From Shewanella halotolerans (lineage in GTDB: Bacteria > Pseudomonadota > Gammaproteobacteria > Enterobacterales > Shewanellaceae): a DNA stretch of 64,000 nt. Location of the stretch: the NCBI RefSeq assembly GCF_019457535.1, contig NZ_CP080417.1, forward strand, positions 3,472,001 through 3,536,000, written 5' to 3'. Of this stretch, positions 1-7,659 are shown one piece after another. The translations under genes and the position numbers were made by a program. Each line of letters begins with the position of its first letter. The first letter of the stretch is position 1. The notes beneath the pieces were generated by a model. The model was given only the letters and a program-made list of their open reading frames with translations. It did not search any database and was not told where the DNA came from.

Positions 1-157
1 AACACAGGGCATGTTGGTAGTCGTCGTTGGCGGCCGCCAGACTATTGTCCCAGGCCATCTCGAGGTCGATCAGCAGGTTTTGATGGATCTGCTTTTCCCA
101 CTCGTAAATACCGATCACGGTTTCGACTTTAAGCTGTGAAATAAGTACCTTGTCCAT
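1..157 (-). CDS. folB: Dihydroneopterin aldolase, 5' part only
   Basis: This is the N-terminal 52 codons of a minus-strand gene that runs off the left edge. The ATG is at 157..155, preceded by a GGGAGG ribosome site at about 161-166. The protein begins MDKVLISQLKVETVIGIYEW and continues with a DLEMAWDN stretch, which is the characteristic start of FolB, the folate-pathway enzyme that splits dihydroneopterin to 6-hydroxymethyl-dihydropterin. It lies divergently from plsY, an arrangement also found in other gammaproteobacteria. The active-site half of the protein is outside the window, so the identification rests on the N-terminus alone. Confidence 0.85.
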   Translation of the reverse strand, partial: MDKVLISQLKVETVIGIYEWEKQIHQNLLIDLEMAWDNSLAAANDDYQHALC

Positions 158-452
158 GATGCCTCCCGATAGGCAAAAAATTAGGTAATAGAAGAGGTCT
201 AATAAGCTACAAGGACCAATATGGTTATAATGCCCCGGATCACACAGATATCTGTGATTTCCCCTTTCGTACAGCCGAAAACCCAAGTAGGATAAGCGAC
301 TGTAATGACAACGAATCAGGGATAAGAAAACGGATGCCAAATCGCCCGTTATCATTACATGGCCAATCAACCAGTGCGTAAAATACTAGGTTTAATCAGC
401 CGCCTCAATAACTAGGGCGGGATAATACCTTAAGAAGGATAAGGAAACCAAT

Positions 453-1064
453 TTGAGCTTAACGCTGCTGACTCTAGCGATGATATTGACCGCCTACCTG
501 GCAGGCTCGATATCCAGTGCCGTGCTAGTTTGTCGACTCAGAGGATTACCCGATCCTCGTAGCCAAGGCTCAGGCAATCCAGGCGCAACCAATGTGCTGC
601 GTATCGGTGGCGCCAGCGCCGCCGCCATGGTGTTGCTGTTCGATATGCTCAAGGGCGCGGTGCCCGCCTATGTCGCCTTCCGTCTCGGCGTCGATGCCGT
701 CTCCCTCGGGGTGATAGCCATCGCCGCCTGTCTGGGCCATATCTTCCCCATCTTCTTTAAGTTTAAGGGCGGAAAAGGTGTCGCGACTGCCTTCGGCGCC
801 ATGGCGCCCATAGGTGCCGATCTGTCGCTGGCACTGATCGCCACCTGGGTCATAGTCGTGTTGATCTGCCGCTACTCCTCACTGGCCGCCATAGTCACCG
901 CCCTGCTGGCCCCCGCCTATACCTGGTATTTCGACGAGCGCTTTACCGTGCCCGTGGCCATGCTCTCCTTGCTGATCATCATACGCCACAAGGAAAACAT
1001 TCATCGCCTGCTCAAGGGCGAAGAGTCTAAGGTATCGCGTAAGAAGCGCACCGACGGCAACTAA
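453..1064 (+). CDS. plsY: Glycerol-3-phosphate acyltransferase PlsY
   Basis: A 203-residue integral membrane enzyme that transfers the acyl group of acyl-phosphate to glycerol-3-phosphate, the first acylation in phospholipid synthesis. Hydrophobic segments near residues 4-24, 53-75, 80-100, 115-140 and 150-175 fit the five-helix PlsY fold. The three conserved loops are visible: GSGNPGATNVLR near residue 39, FDMLKG near 63, and GHIFPIFFKFKGGKGVAT near 95. The start chosen is a TTG at 453 preceded by AAGGA at 441-445; there is no in-frame ATG before the first helix. The C-terminus is basic and cytoplasmic. It is divergent from folB and convergent with tsaD, with which it shares a terminator. 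Confidence 0.95.
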   Translation: MSLTLLTLAMILTAYLAGSISSAVLVCRLRGLPDPRSQGSGNPGATNVLRIGGASAAAMVLLFDMLKGAVPAYVAFRLGVDAVSLGVIAIAACLGHIFPIFFKFKGGKGVATAFGAMAPIGADLSLALIATWVIVVLICRYSSLAAIVTALLAPAYTWYFDERFTVPVAMLSLLIIIRHKENIHRLLKGEESKVSRKKRTDGN

Positions 1065-1176
1065 GTCTTATCCCAATTAAACCGCACAATAGCTAACCCG
1101 AACAATAGTTAACCCGCATAGCTCAGCAGCTAAGCTAAGCCTGTCGTTTAAGCAAAATCATAGGTTCACCAAATAC

Positions 1177-1204
1177 AAAAAAGCCCTTCGTAGGAAGGGC
1201 TTTT
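1177..1204. terminator. Bidirectional terminator between plsY and tsaD
   Basis: A perfect GCCCTT/AAGGGC stem (1183-1188 with 1195-1200) is flanked by an A run on the left and a T run on the right, so it can end transcription of both converging genes. Confidence 0.9.
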
Positions 1205-1229
1205 GTCGCAACGATAAGGAGCGAGTTGA

Positions 1230-2243
1230 TTAGACCGGCGGTAGCGAGTCCAGCGGCCAGCGAGGCATGCCCTTCACCGCCAACGGCTCTAGCTGGTCGG
1301 CCTTGAGTCGCTGCATGCCGGCATAGGCGATCATGGCGCCGTTATCGGTACAAAACTCGCCTCTCGGGTAATAGACCCTACCACCGAGTCCCTGCATCAT
1401 CTCCGCCAGGCTCTCGCGCAGACGGCTGTTGGCGCTCACGCCACCGGCGATCACCAGACGGTTATAGCCAGTCTGTTTCAGGGCGCGTTTACACTTGATG
1501 GCCAAGGTGTCGACCACGGCTTCTTCAAAGGCGCGAGCGATATTGGCGCGGGTCTGCTCATCATCGGGCTCATCGGCGATGGTATTGGCGGCAAAGGTCT
1601 TAAGACCTGAGAAGCTAAAGTCCAGCCCTGGACGGTCTGTCATCGGGCGCGGGAAACGGTAGCAGTTAGGCTCGCCTTGGGCGGCAAGCTTAGCGAGTCT
1701 GGGTCCACCGGGATAATCCAGCCCCATCAGCTTAGCCGTCTTATCGAAGGCTTCACCGGCAGCGTCATCCACAGATTCGCCCAGCACCTGATAGCGACCT
1801 ATCCCCTCGACCGCCACCATCATAGAGTGACCGCCTGAGACCAGCAGCGCCAGGAAAGGAAACTCGGGCACATCCTCTTCCAGCATGGGCGCCAGCAGAT
1901 GGCCTTCCATATGATGCACGCCTACCGCGGGTTTGCCCCAGGCAAAGGCCAGCGAGCGGCCCACACAGGCCCCCACTAACAGGGCACCCACCAGGCCAGG
2001 GCCCTTGGTATAGGCGATGGCATCGATATCATCCTGAGTCGAGTTAGCCTCTTTCAGGGCTTGCCTTATCAGCGGGATGATCTTGCGCACATGGTCGCGC
2101 GATGCGAGCTCAGGTACTACCCCGCCGTAGTCGGCGTGTAGTTTAACTTGACTGTAAAGCGCATGAGATAACAGGCCTTTTTCGTCATCATAGACGGCGA
2201 TACCTGTCTCATCACAAGATGTCTCTATACCTAAAACTCGCAT
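1230..2243 (-). CDS. tsaD: tRNA threonylcarbamoyladenosine transferase subunit TsaD
   Basis: A 337-residue member of the Kae1/TsaD family, the catalytic subunit that places threonylcarbamoyl on A37 of ANN-decoding tRNAs together with TsaB and TsaE. The N-terminus MRVLGIETSCDETG is typical. The metal-binding HMEGH motif is at about residues 111-115, and the ASKH-fold signature IAGGVSANSRLR lies near the C-terminus, followed by the CTDNGAMIAYAG motif. Length matches the E. coli enzyme. It is encoded divergently from rpsU, as in E. coli and other gammaproteobacteria, so the intergenic region probably carries promoters for both. Confidence 0.97.
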   Translation of the reverse strand: MRVLGIETSCDETGIAVYDDEKGLLSHALYSQVKLHADYGGVVPELASRDHVRKIIPLIRQALKEANSTQDDIDAIAYTKGPGLVGALLVGACVGRSLAFAWGKPAVGVHHMEGHLLAPMLEEDVPEFPFLALLVSGGHSMMVAVEGIGRYQVLGESVDDAAGEAFDKTAKLMGLDYPGGPRLAKLAAQGEPNCYRFPRPMTDRPGLDFSFSGLKTFAANTIADEPDDEQTRANIARAFEEAVVDTLAIKCKRALKQTGYNRLVIAGGVSANSRLRESLAEMMQGLGGRVYYPRGEFCTDNGAMIAYAGMQRLKADQLEPLAVKGMPRWPLDSLPPV

Positions 2244-2589
2244 TTTTCCTCGTCACGCTAAATAAAGTGGCGGCCAATTTTACCTGCTTGCCCGCGGAAA
2301 TACCAATGGATTGCACACTCACCTAGTATCGCCCGACGATCCCGGCCGAGCCCAGACTTGATGGGGGATGCACTAAGGGCCCTCAACTGGTCGGTCATGA
2401 TGTCTGCCACGATATAGACACAAGGAAATGCTAAACTTAAGGACGTTGCCCCGAAAAAGGATCCCAAAAGGATCGCTATAAGGGGGTTTACAAAAGGTCG
2501 ACAGTCGGTATAGAATTCCGCACCATTTTTAAATTAACTTGGGTTAAGAAATTAACTCAATACAAACTACACCTAAGGGGTGATGGCGT
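2244..2589. promoter_or_regulatory. Divergent tsaD/rpsU region with rpsU promoter
   Basis: This 346-bp gap holds no convincing gene. The best promoter for the rpsU operon is TTTACA at 2487-2492 followed by TATAGA at 2509-2514 (16-bp spacer; TAGAAT at 2511-2516 gives 18). The rpsU ribosome site AAGGGG is at 2575-2580. A run of about 70 codons on the minus strand (2258-2467) lacks any family resemblance and is treated as chance. Confidence 0.6.
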
Positions 2590-2805
2590 ATGCCAATTAT
2601 TAAAGTACGTGAGAATGAACCATTTGACGTAGCTCTACGTCGTTTCAAGCGCTCTTGTGAAAAAGCTGGTATCTTAGCCGACGTTCGTGCTCGTGAATTC
2701 TACGAGAAACCAACTACTGCACGTAAGCGCGCTAAAGCTGCTGCAGTTAAGCGTCTTGCTAAGAAGCTTTCTCGCGAAAACGCGCGTCGCGTACGTTTAT
2801 ACTAA
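2590..2805 (+). CDS. rpsU: 30S ribosomal protein bS21
   Basis: A 71-residue basic protein starting MPIIKVRENEPFDVALRRFK and ending in the Arg-rich tail ARRVRLY, matching bacterial S21 over its whole length. S21 helps the 30S subunit engage the Shine-Dalgarno region of mRNA. It is the first gene of the macromolecular-synthesis operon (ribosome, primase, sigma factor). It uses few rare codons (CGT, AAA and GCT dominate), as expected of a highly expressed gene. Only 6 bases separate it from yqeY, so the two are co-transcribed. Confidence 0.98.
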   Translation: MPIIKVRENEPFDVALRRFKRSCEKAGILADVRAREFYEKPTTARKRAKAAAVKRLAKKLSRENARRVRLY

Positions 2806-2811
2806 TCTCTT

Positions 2812-3255
2812 ATGAGCCTAGTTGATCAGCTAAAAGACCAGATGAAGGAAGCCATGCGCGCCAAAGATAAGGTGCGTCTGGGTACGATTCGTATGGCGCT
2901 GGCTGCCATCAAACAGATCGAGGTGGATAGCCGCGAGACGCTGAATGATGATCAAGCCATAGCTGTCTTAACCAAAATGGTTAAACAACGTCGCGACTCT
3001 ATCGCTCAATATGAAGCGGCGGGTCGTGACGAACTAGCCCAAGCAGAAGCCGGTGAGATTCGAGTCCTCGAGACTTTCCTGCCTAAGCCTCTTTCTGAAG
3101 AAGAGGTTGCCGAGCTAGTCGATGCCACTATCCAAGAGGTAGGCGCATCATCCATGGCGGATATGGGCAAAGTAATGGGAGCATTGAAACCTAAGGTACA
3201 AGGGCGAGCTGACATGGCGTCAATAGGCGCACTGATCAAGGCAAAACTCAAGTAA
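2812..3255 (+). CDS. GatB/YqeY domain protein
   Basis: A 147-residue protein of the YqeY family, which resembles the C-terminal tRNA-binding domain of the GatB amidotransferase subunit. The motif RLGTIRMALAAIKQIEVDSR near the N-terminus and FLPKPLSEEE in the middle are characteristic. It lies between rpsU and dnaG, a position seen in many gammaproteobacteria although absent from the E. coli operon. A role linked to tRNA or translation is inferred from the family, and the stand-alone protein's exact function is not established. It starts 6 bases after rpsU and is followed by a strong hairpin. Confidence 0.93.
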   Translation: MSLVDQLKDQMKEAMRAKDKVRLGTIRMALAAIKQIEVDSRETLNDDQAIAVLTKMVKQRRDSIAQYEAAGRDELAQAEAGEIRVLETFLPKPLSEEEVAELVDATIQEVGASSMADMGKVMGALKPKVQGRADMASIGALIKAKLK

Positions 3256-3277
3256 CCTTAAGTTCTATGTATGAATG

Positions 3278-3306
3278 AGCCGTGCCTACGCACGGCTTGT
3301 TTGTTT
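3278..3306 (+). terminator. Intra-operon terminator/attenuator before dnaG
   Basis: A perfect 8-bp stem (AGCCGTGC at 3278-3285, GCACGGCT at 3290-3297) with a CTAC loop is followed by TGTTTGTTT. It lies between yqeY and dnaG. It probably lowers primase expression relative to S21, the job done by the terminator upstream of dnaG in the E. coli rpsU-dnaG-rpoD operon. It also overlaps an upstream in-frame start at 3275, arguing that dnaG really starts later. Confidence 0.75.
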
Positions 3307-3352
3307 CTACTCTTTCGGTTTAATTTCGCGAAAAGGCGGCATTTATACAGCA

Positions 3353-5080
3353 ATGGCGATACCTCGTGAGTTTATTAATGAGCTTGTAGCTCGCACCGAT
3401 ATAGTCGATCTTATCGACGCCAAGGTCCCCCTGAAGAAGGCGGGCAAAAATCATTCTGCCTGTTGCCCCTTCCATAGCGAAAAGTCACCCTCTTTTACCG
3501 TCAGCAGAGACAAACAGTTTTATCACTGCTTCGGCTGTGGCGCCCATGGCAATGCCATCGATTTCGTCATGGAGTATGACAGGCTCGACTTTGTCGATGC
3601 CATCGAGGAACTCGCCGGCCGTTTAGGCTTGGAAGTCCCCAGAGAGCAAGGCACAGGCAAACGCCGCGACGAAGGCCTAAGCCGCGACCTCTACCAACTG
3701 ATGGAAGAGGCCAGCCGCTACTTTCAAAGCCAGCTGAAACAGCACACCGACAAGCAGAAAGTGATCGACTATCTCGCCCACCGTGGCCTGTCCGATGAGG
3801 TGATTGAGCACTTCAACATCGGCTTCGCCCCCGATGGTTGGGATGGCCTTTTAGGGCGTTATCGTCAAAACCAGGATGCCCAGGACAAGCTGCTCACCGC
3901 AGGAATGGTGATCGAGAACGACAGCGGAAAGCGTTACGACAGGTTCCGCGACCGTCTCATGTTCCCCATTCGCGATCGCCGCGGCCGAGTAATTGGCTTT
4001 GGCGGCCGAGTCTTAGGTGACGGCACGCCGAAATACTTGAATTCTCCGGAAACGCCCATATTTCATAAGGGCTATGAACTCTATGGCCTGTATGAACTCA
4101 AACAGAGACACAGGGATCCCAGTCAGATCCTGATTGTCGAAGGCTATATGGACGTGGTGGCCCTGGCACAATTTGGCGTCGACTATGCGGTAGCATCACT
4201 CGGCACCTCGACCACGGCAGATCAGTTTCAATTGCTGCTGCGTAGCGCCAAAGAGGTGATCTGCTGCTATGACGGCGACAAGGCAGGTACCGAGGCGGCC
4301 TGGCGGGCACTTGAAACCGCCCTGCCACTGCTCAAGCCCGGCGACCAGGTAAAGTTTATGTTCTTGCCTCAGGGGGAAGATCCCGACTCGTTGGTGCGTC
4401 AGATAGGCAAACCGGCCTTCGAGCAGCTGATTGCCGAGGCCAAGCTACTACCGGAATTTCTGTTCGACACTTTAGCCAGCCGCTATGGCACGGACAAAGG
4501 CACCCTGGCCAAACAAGCCATGAGCCTGATAGAGAAAGTACAAGACACAGTTCTGCAGAGCCTATTGCTTGAGAATCTCGCCTACAAGCTCGGCATGAAC
4601 AGTGCGGAAGAATTGCAGCGTAAGCTCGGCTTTAAACGCATTGACGCAAATAAGCCCCTGCAAAATAAAGCGCTTAAGGGACGCGGTACCCCATTGCGAC
4701 TAGCCATCGCCCTGCTGGTACAGCACCCGCACCTAGGTAATAACCTACCGGTGCAGCCTGCGCTAAAACATATCAAGATGGCTGGCATAGATTTGCTCAG
4801 CCTCTTACTCGACAGAACTCGCGCCGAGAAGGTCAACAGCGCACAACTACTTGAACAGTTCAGGGGTGACGAACAGCTAGACACCCTGAAGAAATTAGCC
4901 CAATGGGAGCATCAAGTGGCGGATGAAAACCTTCAGCAAGAGTTCAAAAAAGCCCTGATTTGGTTGAACAATCAGTATATTGAACAACGTTATCAGGAAT
5001 TGAGCTTAAAACAGCACCATACTAAAGAAGAGCGGATGCAACTTAAAAAGCTCATTGCAGTGATCCAAGGGCAAGCTTAG
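3353..5080 (+). CDS. dnaG: DNA primase
   Basis: A 575-residue primase that makes RNA primers at the replication fork. The zinc domain has Cys38, His41, Cys59 and Cys62 (CCPFH and CFGC motifs). The TOPRIM domain shows VEGYMDV with Glu263 and the DGDKAG acidic motif at 307-312. A C-terminal helical region for DnaB binding follows. I choose the ATG at 3353, which gives MAIPREFINELVARTDIV, the standard primase start. An upstream start at 3275 would add 26 residues encoded across the terminator hairpin and is unlikely. No strong ribosome site precedes the ATG, in keeping with the low expression expected of primase. Confidence 0.96.
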   Translation: MAIPREFINELVARTDIVDLIDAKVPLKKAGKNHSACCPFHSEKSPSFTVSRDKQFYHCFGCGAHGNAIDFVMEYDRLDFVDAIEELAGRLGLEVPREQGTGKRRDEGLSRDLYQLMEEASRYFQSQLKQHTDKQKVIDYLAHRGLSDEVIEHFNIGFAPDGWDGLLGRYRQNQDAQDKLLTAGMVIENDSGKRYDRFRDRLMFPIRDRRGRVIGFGGRVLGDGTPKYLNSPETPIFHKGYELYGLYELKQRHRDPSQILIVEGYMDVVALAQFGVDYAVASLGTSTTADQFQLLLRSAKEVICCYDGDKAGTEAAWRALETALPLLKPGDQVKFMFLPQGEDPDSLVRQIGKPAFEQLIAEAKLLPEFLFDTLASRYGTDKGTLAKQAMSLIEKVQDTVLQSLLLENLAYKLGMNSAEELQRKLGFKRIDANKPLQNKALKGRGTPLRLAIALLVQHPHLGNNLPVQPALKHIKMAGIDLLSLLLDRTRAEKVNSAQLLEQFRGDEQLDTLKKLAQWEHQVADENLQQEFKKALIWLNNQYIEQRYQELSLKQHHTKEERMQLKKLIAVIQGQA

Positions 5081-5137
5081 AGCAAAATTTGTCTCACAAA
5101 GTAAACACTTGGACTAGCACAGCACAGTGCACACGGC

Positions 5138-5143
5138 TATAAT
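5138..5143 (+). promoter_or_regulatory. Possible rpoD-proximal promoter (-10 box)
   Basis: A perfect TATAAT lies 63 bp upstream of the rpoD start, in the gap after dnaG. No well-placed -35 hexamer is present: TTGGAC at 5109-5114 is 23 bp away. It may be an internal promoter that raises sigma-70 supply independently of rpsU. It is a weak prediction. Confidence 0.35.
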
Positions 5144-5205
5144 TGACGATTTGCGCGGCACATATTGCCCGTCGTTGTAACAGTTACCCAACTTGGATGA
5201 TATCT

Positions 5206-7047
5206 ATGGAGCAAACTCCGCAGTCGCAACTTAAATTGTTGCTTGCCAAAGGTAAAGAGCAAGGTTATTTAACCTATGCAGAAGTGAACGATCACTTGCC
5301 TGCAGATATGGTCGATTCTGACCAGATCGAAGATATTATCCAGATGATTAATGACATGGGTATTCGCGTCTATGAGCAGGCGCCGGATGCCGATGAGATC
5401 ATGATGTCTGAAGACAGCACAGATGAAGATGCTGCCGAAGAAGCTGCCGCAGCACTGGCTACGGTTGAAGCTGAACTGGGTCGTACCACAGATCCCGTGC
5501 GTATGTACATGCGCGAGATGGGTACGGTAGAACTTCTGACCCGCGAAGGCGAAATCGTAATCGCCAAGCGTATCGAAGAAGGGATCAACACGGTTCAAGC
5601 GTCTGTAGCCGAATATCCTCAAGCGATCGCCATGATCCTTGAGCAATACGACCGCTACGAAGCTGAAGAAGTCAGACTATCGGACATTATCTCTGGATTT
5701 GTTGACCCTAATGCCGAAGATGTTGCGCCAACTGCGACCCATATCGGCTCGGAATTGTCGGACGACGATCTCGACGACGAAGATGATGAGGGCGATGACG
5801 AGGACGAAGACGGCGATGAAGACGATTCGCCAAAAGGCCCAGATCCGGAAGAAGCGCGCGAGCGTTTCACTCAGCTGCGTGAAGCTCACGAAAAAGCCCT
5901 AAAAGTAATTGAAGTTAAAGGTCGTGAGCACCCAGAAGCGACTGCCGCCCTGTTCGAAATTGGCGAGATCTTCAAAGAGTTCCGTCTGGTACCTAAGCAG
6001 TTCGACCGCCTGGTAAAGAACATGCGCGAAATGATGGATAAGGTGCGTATTCAAGAGCGCCTCATCATGAAGCTGTGTGTCGAGCAGGCCAAGATGCCGA
6101 AGAAAAACTTCGTTAAGGTCTACACCTCTAACGAGAGCAGCATCGAATGGTTCAACGAAGAGATTGCCGCCAAGAAGCCTTATGCCGAAGGGCTGGAGAT
6201 GGTTGCCGAAGACGTTCAACGTTGCCGCGCCAAGCTCGATGCTATCGAGAATGAAACCGGCCTGGCCATCGCCGCCATCAAGGATATCAACCGTCGCATG
6301 TCTATCGGTGAAGCTAAGGCTCGCCGCGCTAAGAAAGAGATGGTTGAGGCTAACCTGCGTCTGGTAATTTCTATCGCGAAGAAATACACCAACCGTGGCC
6401 TACAGTTCCTGGATCTGATTCAGGAAGGTAACATCGGCCTGATGAAGGCGGTAGACAAGTTTGAATACCGTCGTGGTTACAAGTTCTCGACCTATGCAAC
6501 CTGGTGGATCCGCCAGGCGATCACGCGTTCGATTGCCGACCAGGCACGTACCATTCGTATCCCGGTTCATATGATTGAGACCATCAACAAACTCAACCGT
6601 ATCAGCCGTCAGATGCTACAAGAGATGGGACGCGAGCCGTCACCGGAAGAGTTGGCCGAGCGCATGTTGATGCCTGAAGATAAAATCCGCAAGGTACTCA
6701 AGATTGCCAAAGAGCCTATCTCAATGGAAACCCCTATCGGCGATGATGAAGATTCGCATTTAGGTGATTTCATCGAGGATACTACCCTCGAGTTGCCACT
6801 GGACAGCGCCACAGGTGAGAGCCTGAAGAATGCCACCCACGAAGTGCTTGCCGGCCTAACGGCTCGCGAAGCTAAAGTACTGCGTATGCGTTTCGGTATC
6901 GATATGAACACGGACCACACCCTAGAGGAAGTGGGTAAGCAGTTTGACGTGACCCGTGAGCGTATTCGTCAGATCGAGGCCAAGGCGCTGCGTAAGCTGC
7001 GTCACCCGTCTCGTTCAGAGATCTTGAAATCCTTCCTGGATGAATAG
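5206..7047 (+). CDS. rpoD: RNA polymerase sigma factor RpoD (sigma-70)
   Basis: The housekeeping sigma factor. Starting at the ATG at 5206 (MEQTPQSQLKLLLAKGKEQG) the product is 613 residues, the same length as E. coli sigma-70. An upstream in-frame start at 5143 would add 21 residues that resemble nothing. Region 1.1 is at the N-terminus. A very acidic linker (roughly residues 185-215, mostly Asp and Glu) sits in the non-conserved region. The -10-binding region 2.4 reads YATWWIRQAITRSIADQ, and region 4.2 carries the helix-turn-helix EEVGKQFDVTRERIRQIEAK. It is the last gene of the rpsU operon. Confidence 0.98.
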   Translation: MEQTPQSQLKLLLAKGKEQGYLTYAEVNDHLPADMVDSDQIEDIIQMINDMGIRVYEQAPDADEIMMSEDSTDEDAAEEAAAALATVEAELGRTTDPVRMYMREMGTVELLTREGEIVIAKRIEEGINTVQASVAEYPQAIAMILEQYDRYEAEEVRLSDIISGFVDPNAEDVAPTATHIGSELSDDDLDDEDDEGDDEDEDGDEDDSPKGPDPEEARERFTQLREAHEKALKVIEVKGREHPEATAALFEIGEIFKEFRLVPKQFDRLVKNMREMMDKVRIQERLIMKLCVEQAKMPKKNFVKVYTSNESSIEWFNEEIAAKKPYAEGLEMVAEDVQRCRAKLDAIENETGLAIAAIKDINRRMSIGEAKARRAKKEMVEANLRLVISIAKKYTNRGLQFLDLIQEGNIGLMKAVDKFEYRRGYKFSTYATWWIRQAITRSIADQARTIRIPVHMIETINKLNRISRQMLQEMGREPSPEELAERMLMPEDKIRKVLKIAKEPISMETPIGDDEDSHLGDFIEDTTLELPLDSATGESLKNATHEVLAGLTAREAKVLRMRFGIDMNTDHTLEEVGKQFDVTRERIRQIEAKALRKLRHPSRSEILKSFLDE

Positions 7048-7074
7048 ACTCGCTAACAGCGTCTAATACAGAGC

Positions 7075-7106
7075 AGAAAAGCCAGCCACAGTGCTGGCTT
7101 TTCTAT
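7075..7106 (+). terminator. rpoD operon terminator
   Basis: The stem AGAAAAGCCAGC (7075-7086) pairs with GCTGGCTTTTCT (7093-7104) and ends in a T-rich tract. It closes the rpsU-yqeY-dnaG-rpoD operon. Confidence 0.9.
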
Positions 7107-7185
7107 TTTATGCCCCTGCTTATAAGCCGATTGAACAACAGATAAGCAGTTGAATTCAAAGTTCAGAATTCTTGCCAGATCGGTG

Positions 7186-7214
7186 GTGACAAGCGCTTTT
7201 AAACCTCGTATACT
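7186..7214 (+). promoter_or_regulatory. Promoter of the tRNA-Ile gene
   Basis: GTGACA at 7186-7191 and TATACT at 7209-7214 are separated by 17 bp. The predicted start near 7221 leaves a leader of about 30 bases before the tRNA at 7251. Confidence 0.6.
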
Positions 7215-7250
7215 TCTTTGCGCTTTCGATAGTGACGACTATCTTAAGTC

Positions 7251-7327
7251 GGCCCCTTAGCTCAGTTGGTTAGAGCACACGACTCATAATCGTTAGGTCC
7301 ACAGTTCAAGTCTGTGAGGGGCCACCA
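7251..7327 (+). tRNA. tRNA-Ile2, anticodon CAT (lysidine-modified)
   Basis: A 77-base tRNA with encoded CCA. The acceptor GGCCCC pairs with GGGGCC, the D arm is AGCTCAG...GAGC, and the anticodon loop CTCATAA has CAT at 7285-7287. The T arm contains GTTCAAG. Its sequence closely resembles E. coli ileX, the AUA-reading tRNA-Ile whose CAT anticodon is converted by TilS, rather than tRNA-Met. The location just downstream of rpoD is also like E. coli ileX. Its last 35 bases recur at 9505, as part of a 39-bp direct repeat. Confidence 0.9.
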
Positions 7328-7331
7328 ATTC
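7293..7331 (+). repeat. Direct repeat, copy 1 (att-like, tRNA 3' end)
   Basis: A 39-bp segment runs from the end of the anticodon stem through the T arm and CCA to AATTC beyond the tRNA. It is identical to 9505-9543. Duplicated tRNA 3' ends of this extent are typical attachment sites of integrative elements. Confidence 0.85.
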
Positions 7332-7335
7332 TGAT

Positions 7336-7370
7336 AAGGCGTAGCAGGTTAGTACTTGCTACGCCTTTTT
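7336..7370 (+). terminator. Terminator downstream of tRNA-Ile
   Basis: AAGGCGTAGCA (7336-7346) pairs with TGCTACGCCTT (7357-7367), followed by TTT. An 11-bp perfect stem that ends the tRNA transcript. Confidence 0.88.
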
Positions 7371-7431
7371 CATATCTGGCGTTTGACCTTACCCCAAGAT
7401 TAGTACCAATCCCTTAATGAGATTTTCCTTC

Positions 7432-7614
7432 TTATGCCGCTTGTTTAGCATATTCAACCGGCGGCATGTAATTCAGTAAACCATGTGGGCGAACATGGTT
7501 GTAGTATTCACGCCATAGCTCGATTTCGTATCTGGCATCGTCCAAGGTTCTGAACCAGTGCTGGTTCAAACCTTCGTTCCGAAATTTGCCATTAAGGGAA
7601 CTGATAAACCAGTT
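7432..7614 (-). pseudogene. IS3-family transposase (OrfB) C-terminal remnant
   Basis: Read on the minus strand, this segment encodes about 60 residues ending at a TAA (7434-7432). It contains SLNGKFRNEGLNQHWF, LDDARYEIELWREYYN and HVRPHGLLNYMPP, which is the end of the DDE integrase core and tail of IS3-type OrfB transposases. It has no start codon or ribosome site, and the D-D-E catalytic region and OrfA are missing. It is therefore a decayed fragment of an insertion sequence rather than an active element. It lies inside the interval bounded by the tRNA repeats. Confidence 0.85.
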
Positions 7615-7621
7615 TCAATCC

Positions 7622-7650
7622 CTATATGCCTGGCGTAGCCAGGCATATAG
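7622..7650. terminator. Strong inverted repeat after the M20 peptidase gene
   Basis: A perfect 13-bp palindrome, CTATATGCCTGGC (7622-7634) with GCCAGGCATATAG (7638-7650), has a GTA loop. It begins 9 bases beyond the stop of the peptidase gene, so it probably terminates or stabilises that transcript, although a clear T run is lacking. It could also be a remnant of the adjacent insertion sequence. Confidence 0.55.
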
Positions 7651-7659
7651 CATAATGAC

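Noticed and set aside
2258..2467. 69-codon reading frame on the minus strand between tsaD and rpsU
   Set aside because: It lies in the divergent promoter region, has no family resemblance, and its translation looks like read-through of non-coding sequence.
3275..3352. Longer N-terminus of primase starting at 3275
   Set aside because: The extra codons run through a perfect terminator hairpin and give residues unlike any primase.
5109..5143. Heat-shock (sigma-32) promoter for rpoD
   Set aside because: No CCCCAT-type -10 is present; only a sigma-70-like TATAAT without a well-spaced -35 was found.
5639..5902. Several overlapping frames over the acidic linker of rpoD, including a Ser-rich one on the minus strand
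   Set aside because: They are products of the repetitive GAC/GAA codons in the sigma-70 acidic region.
7251..7327. Reading the CAT anticodon tRNA as initiator or elongator tRNA-Met
   Set aside because: The body closely matches E. coli tRNA-Ile2 (ileX), including GGCCCC acceptor and the D and anticodon arms, so lysidine-modified Ile is preferred.
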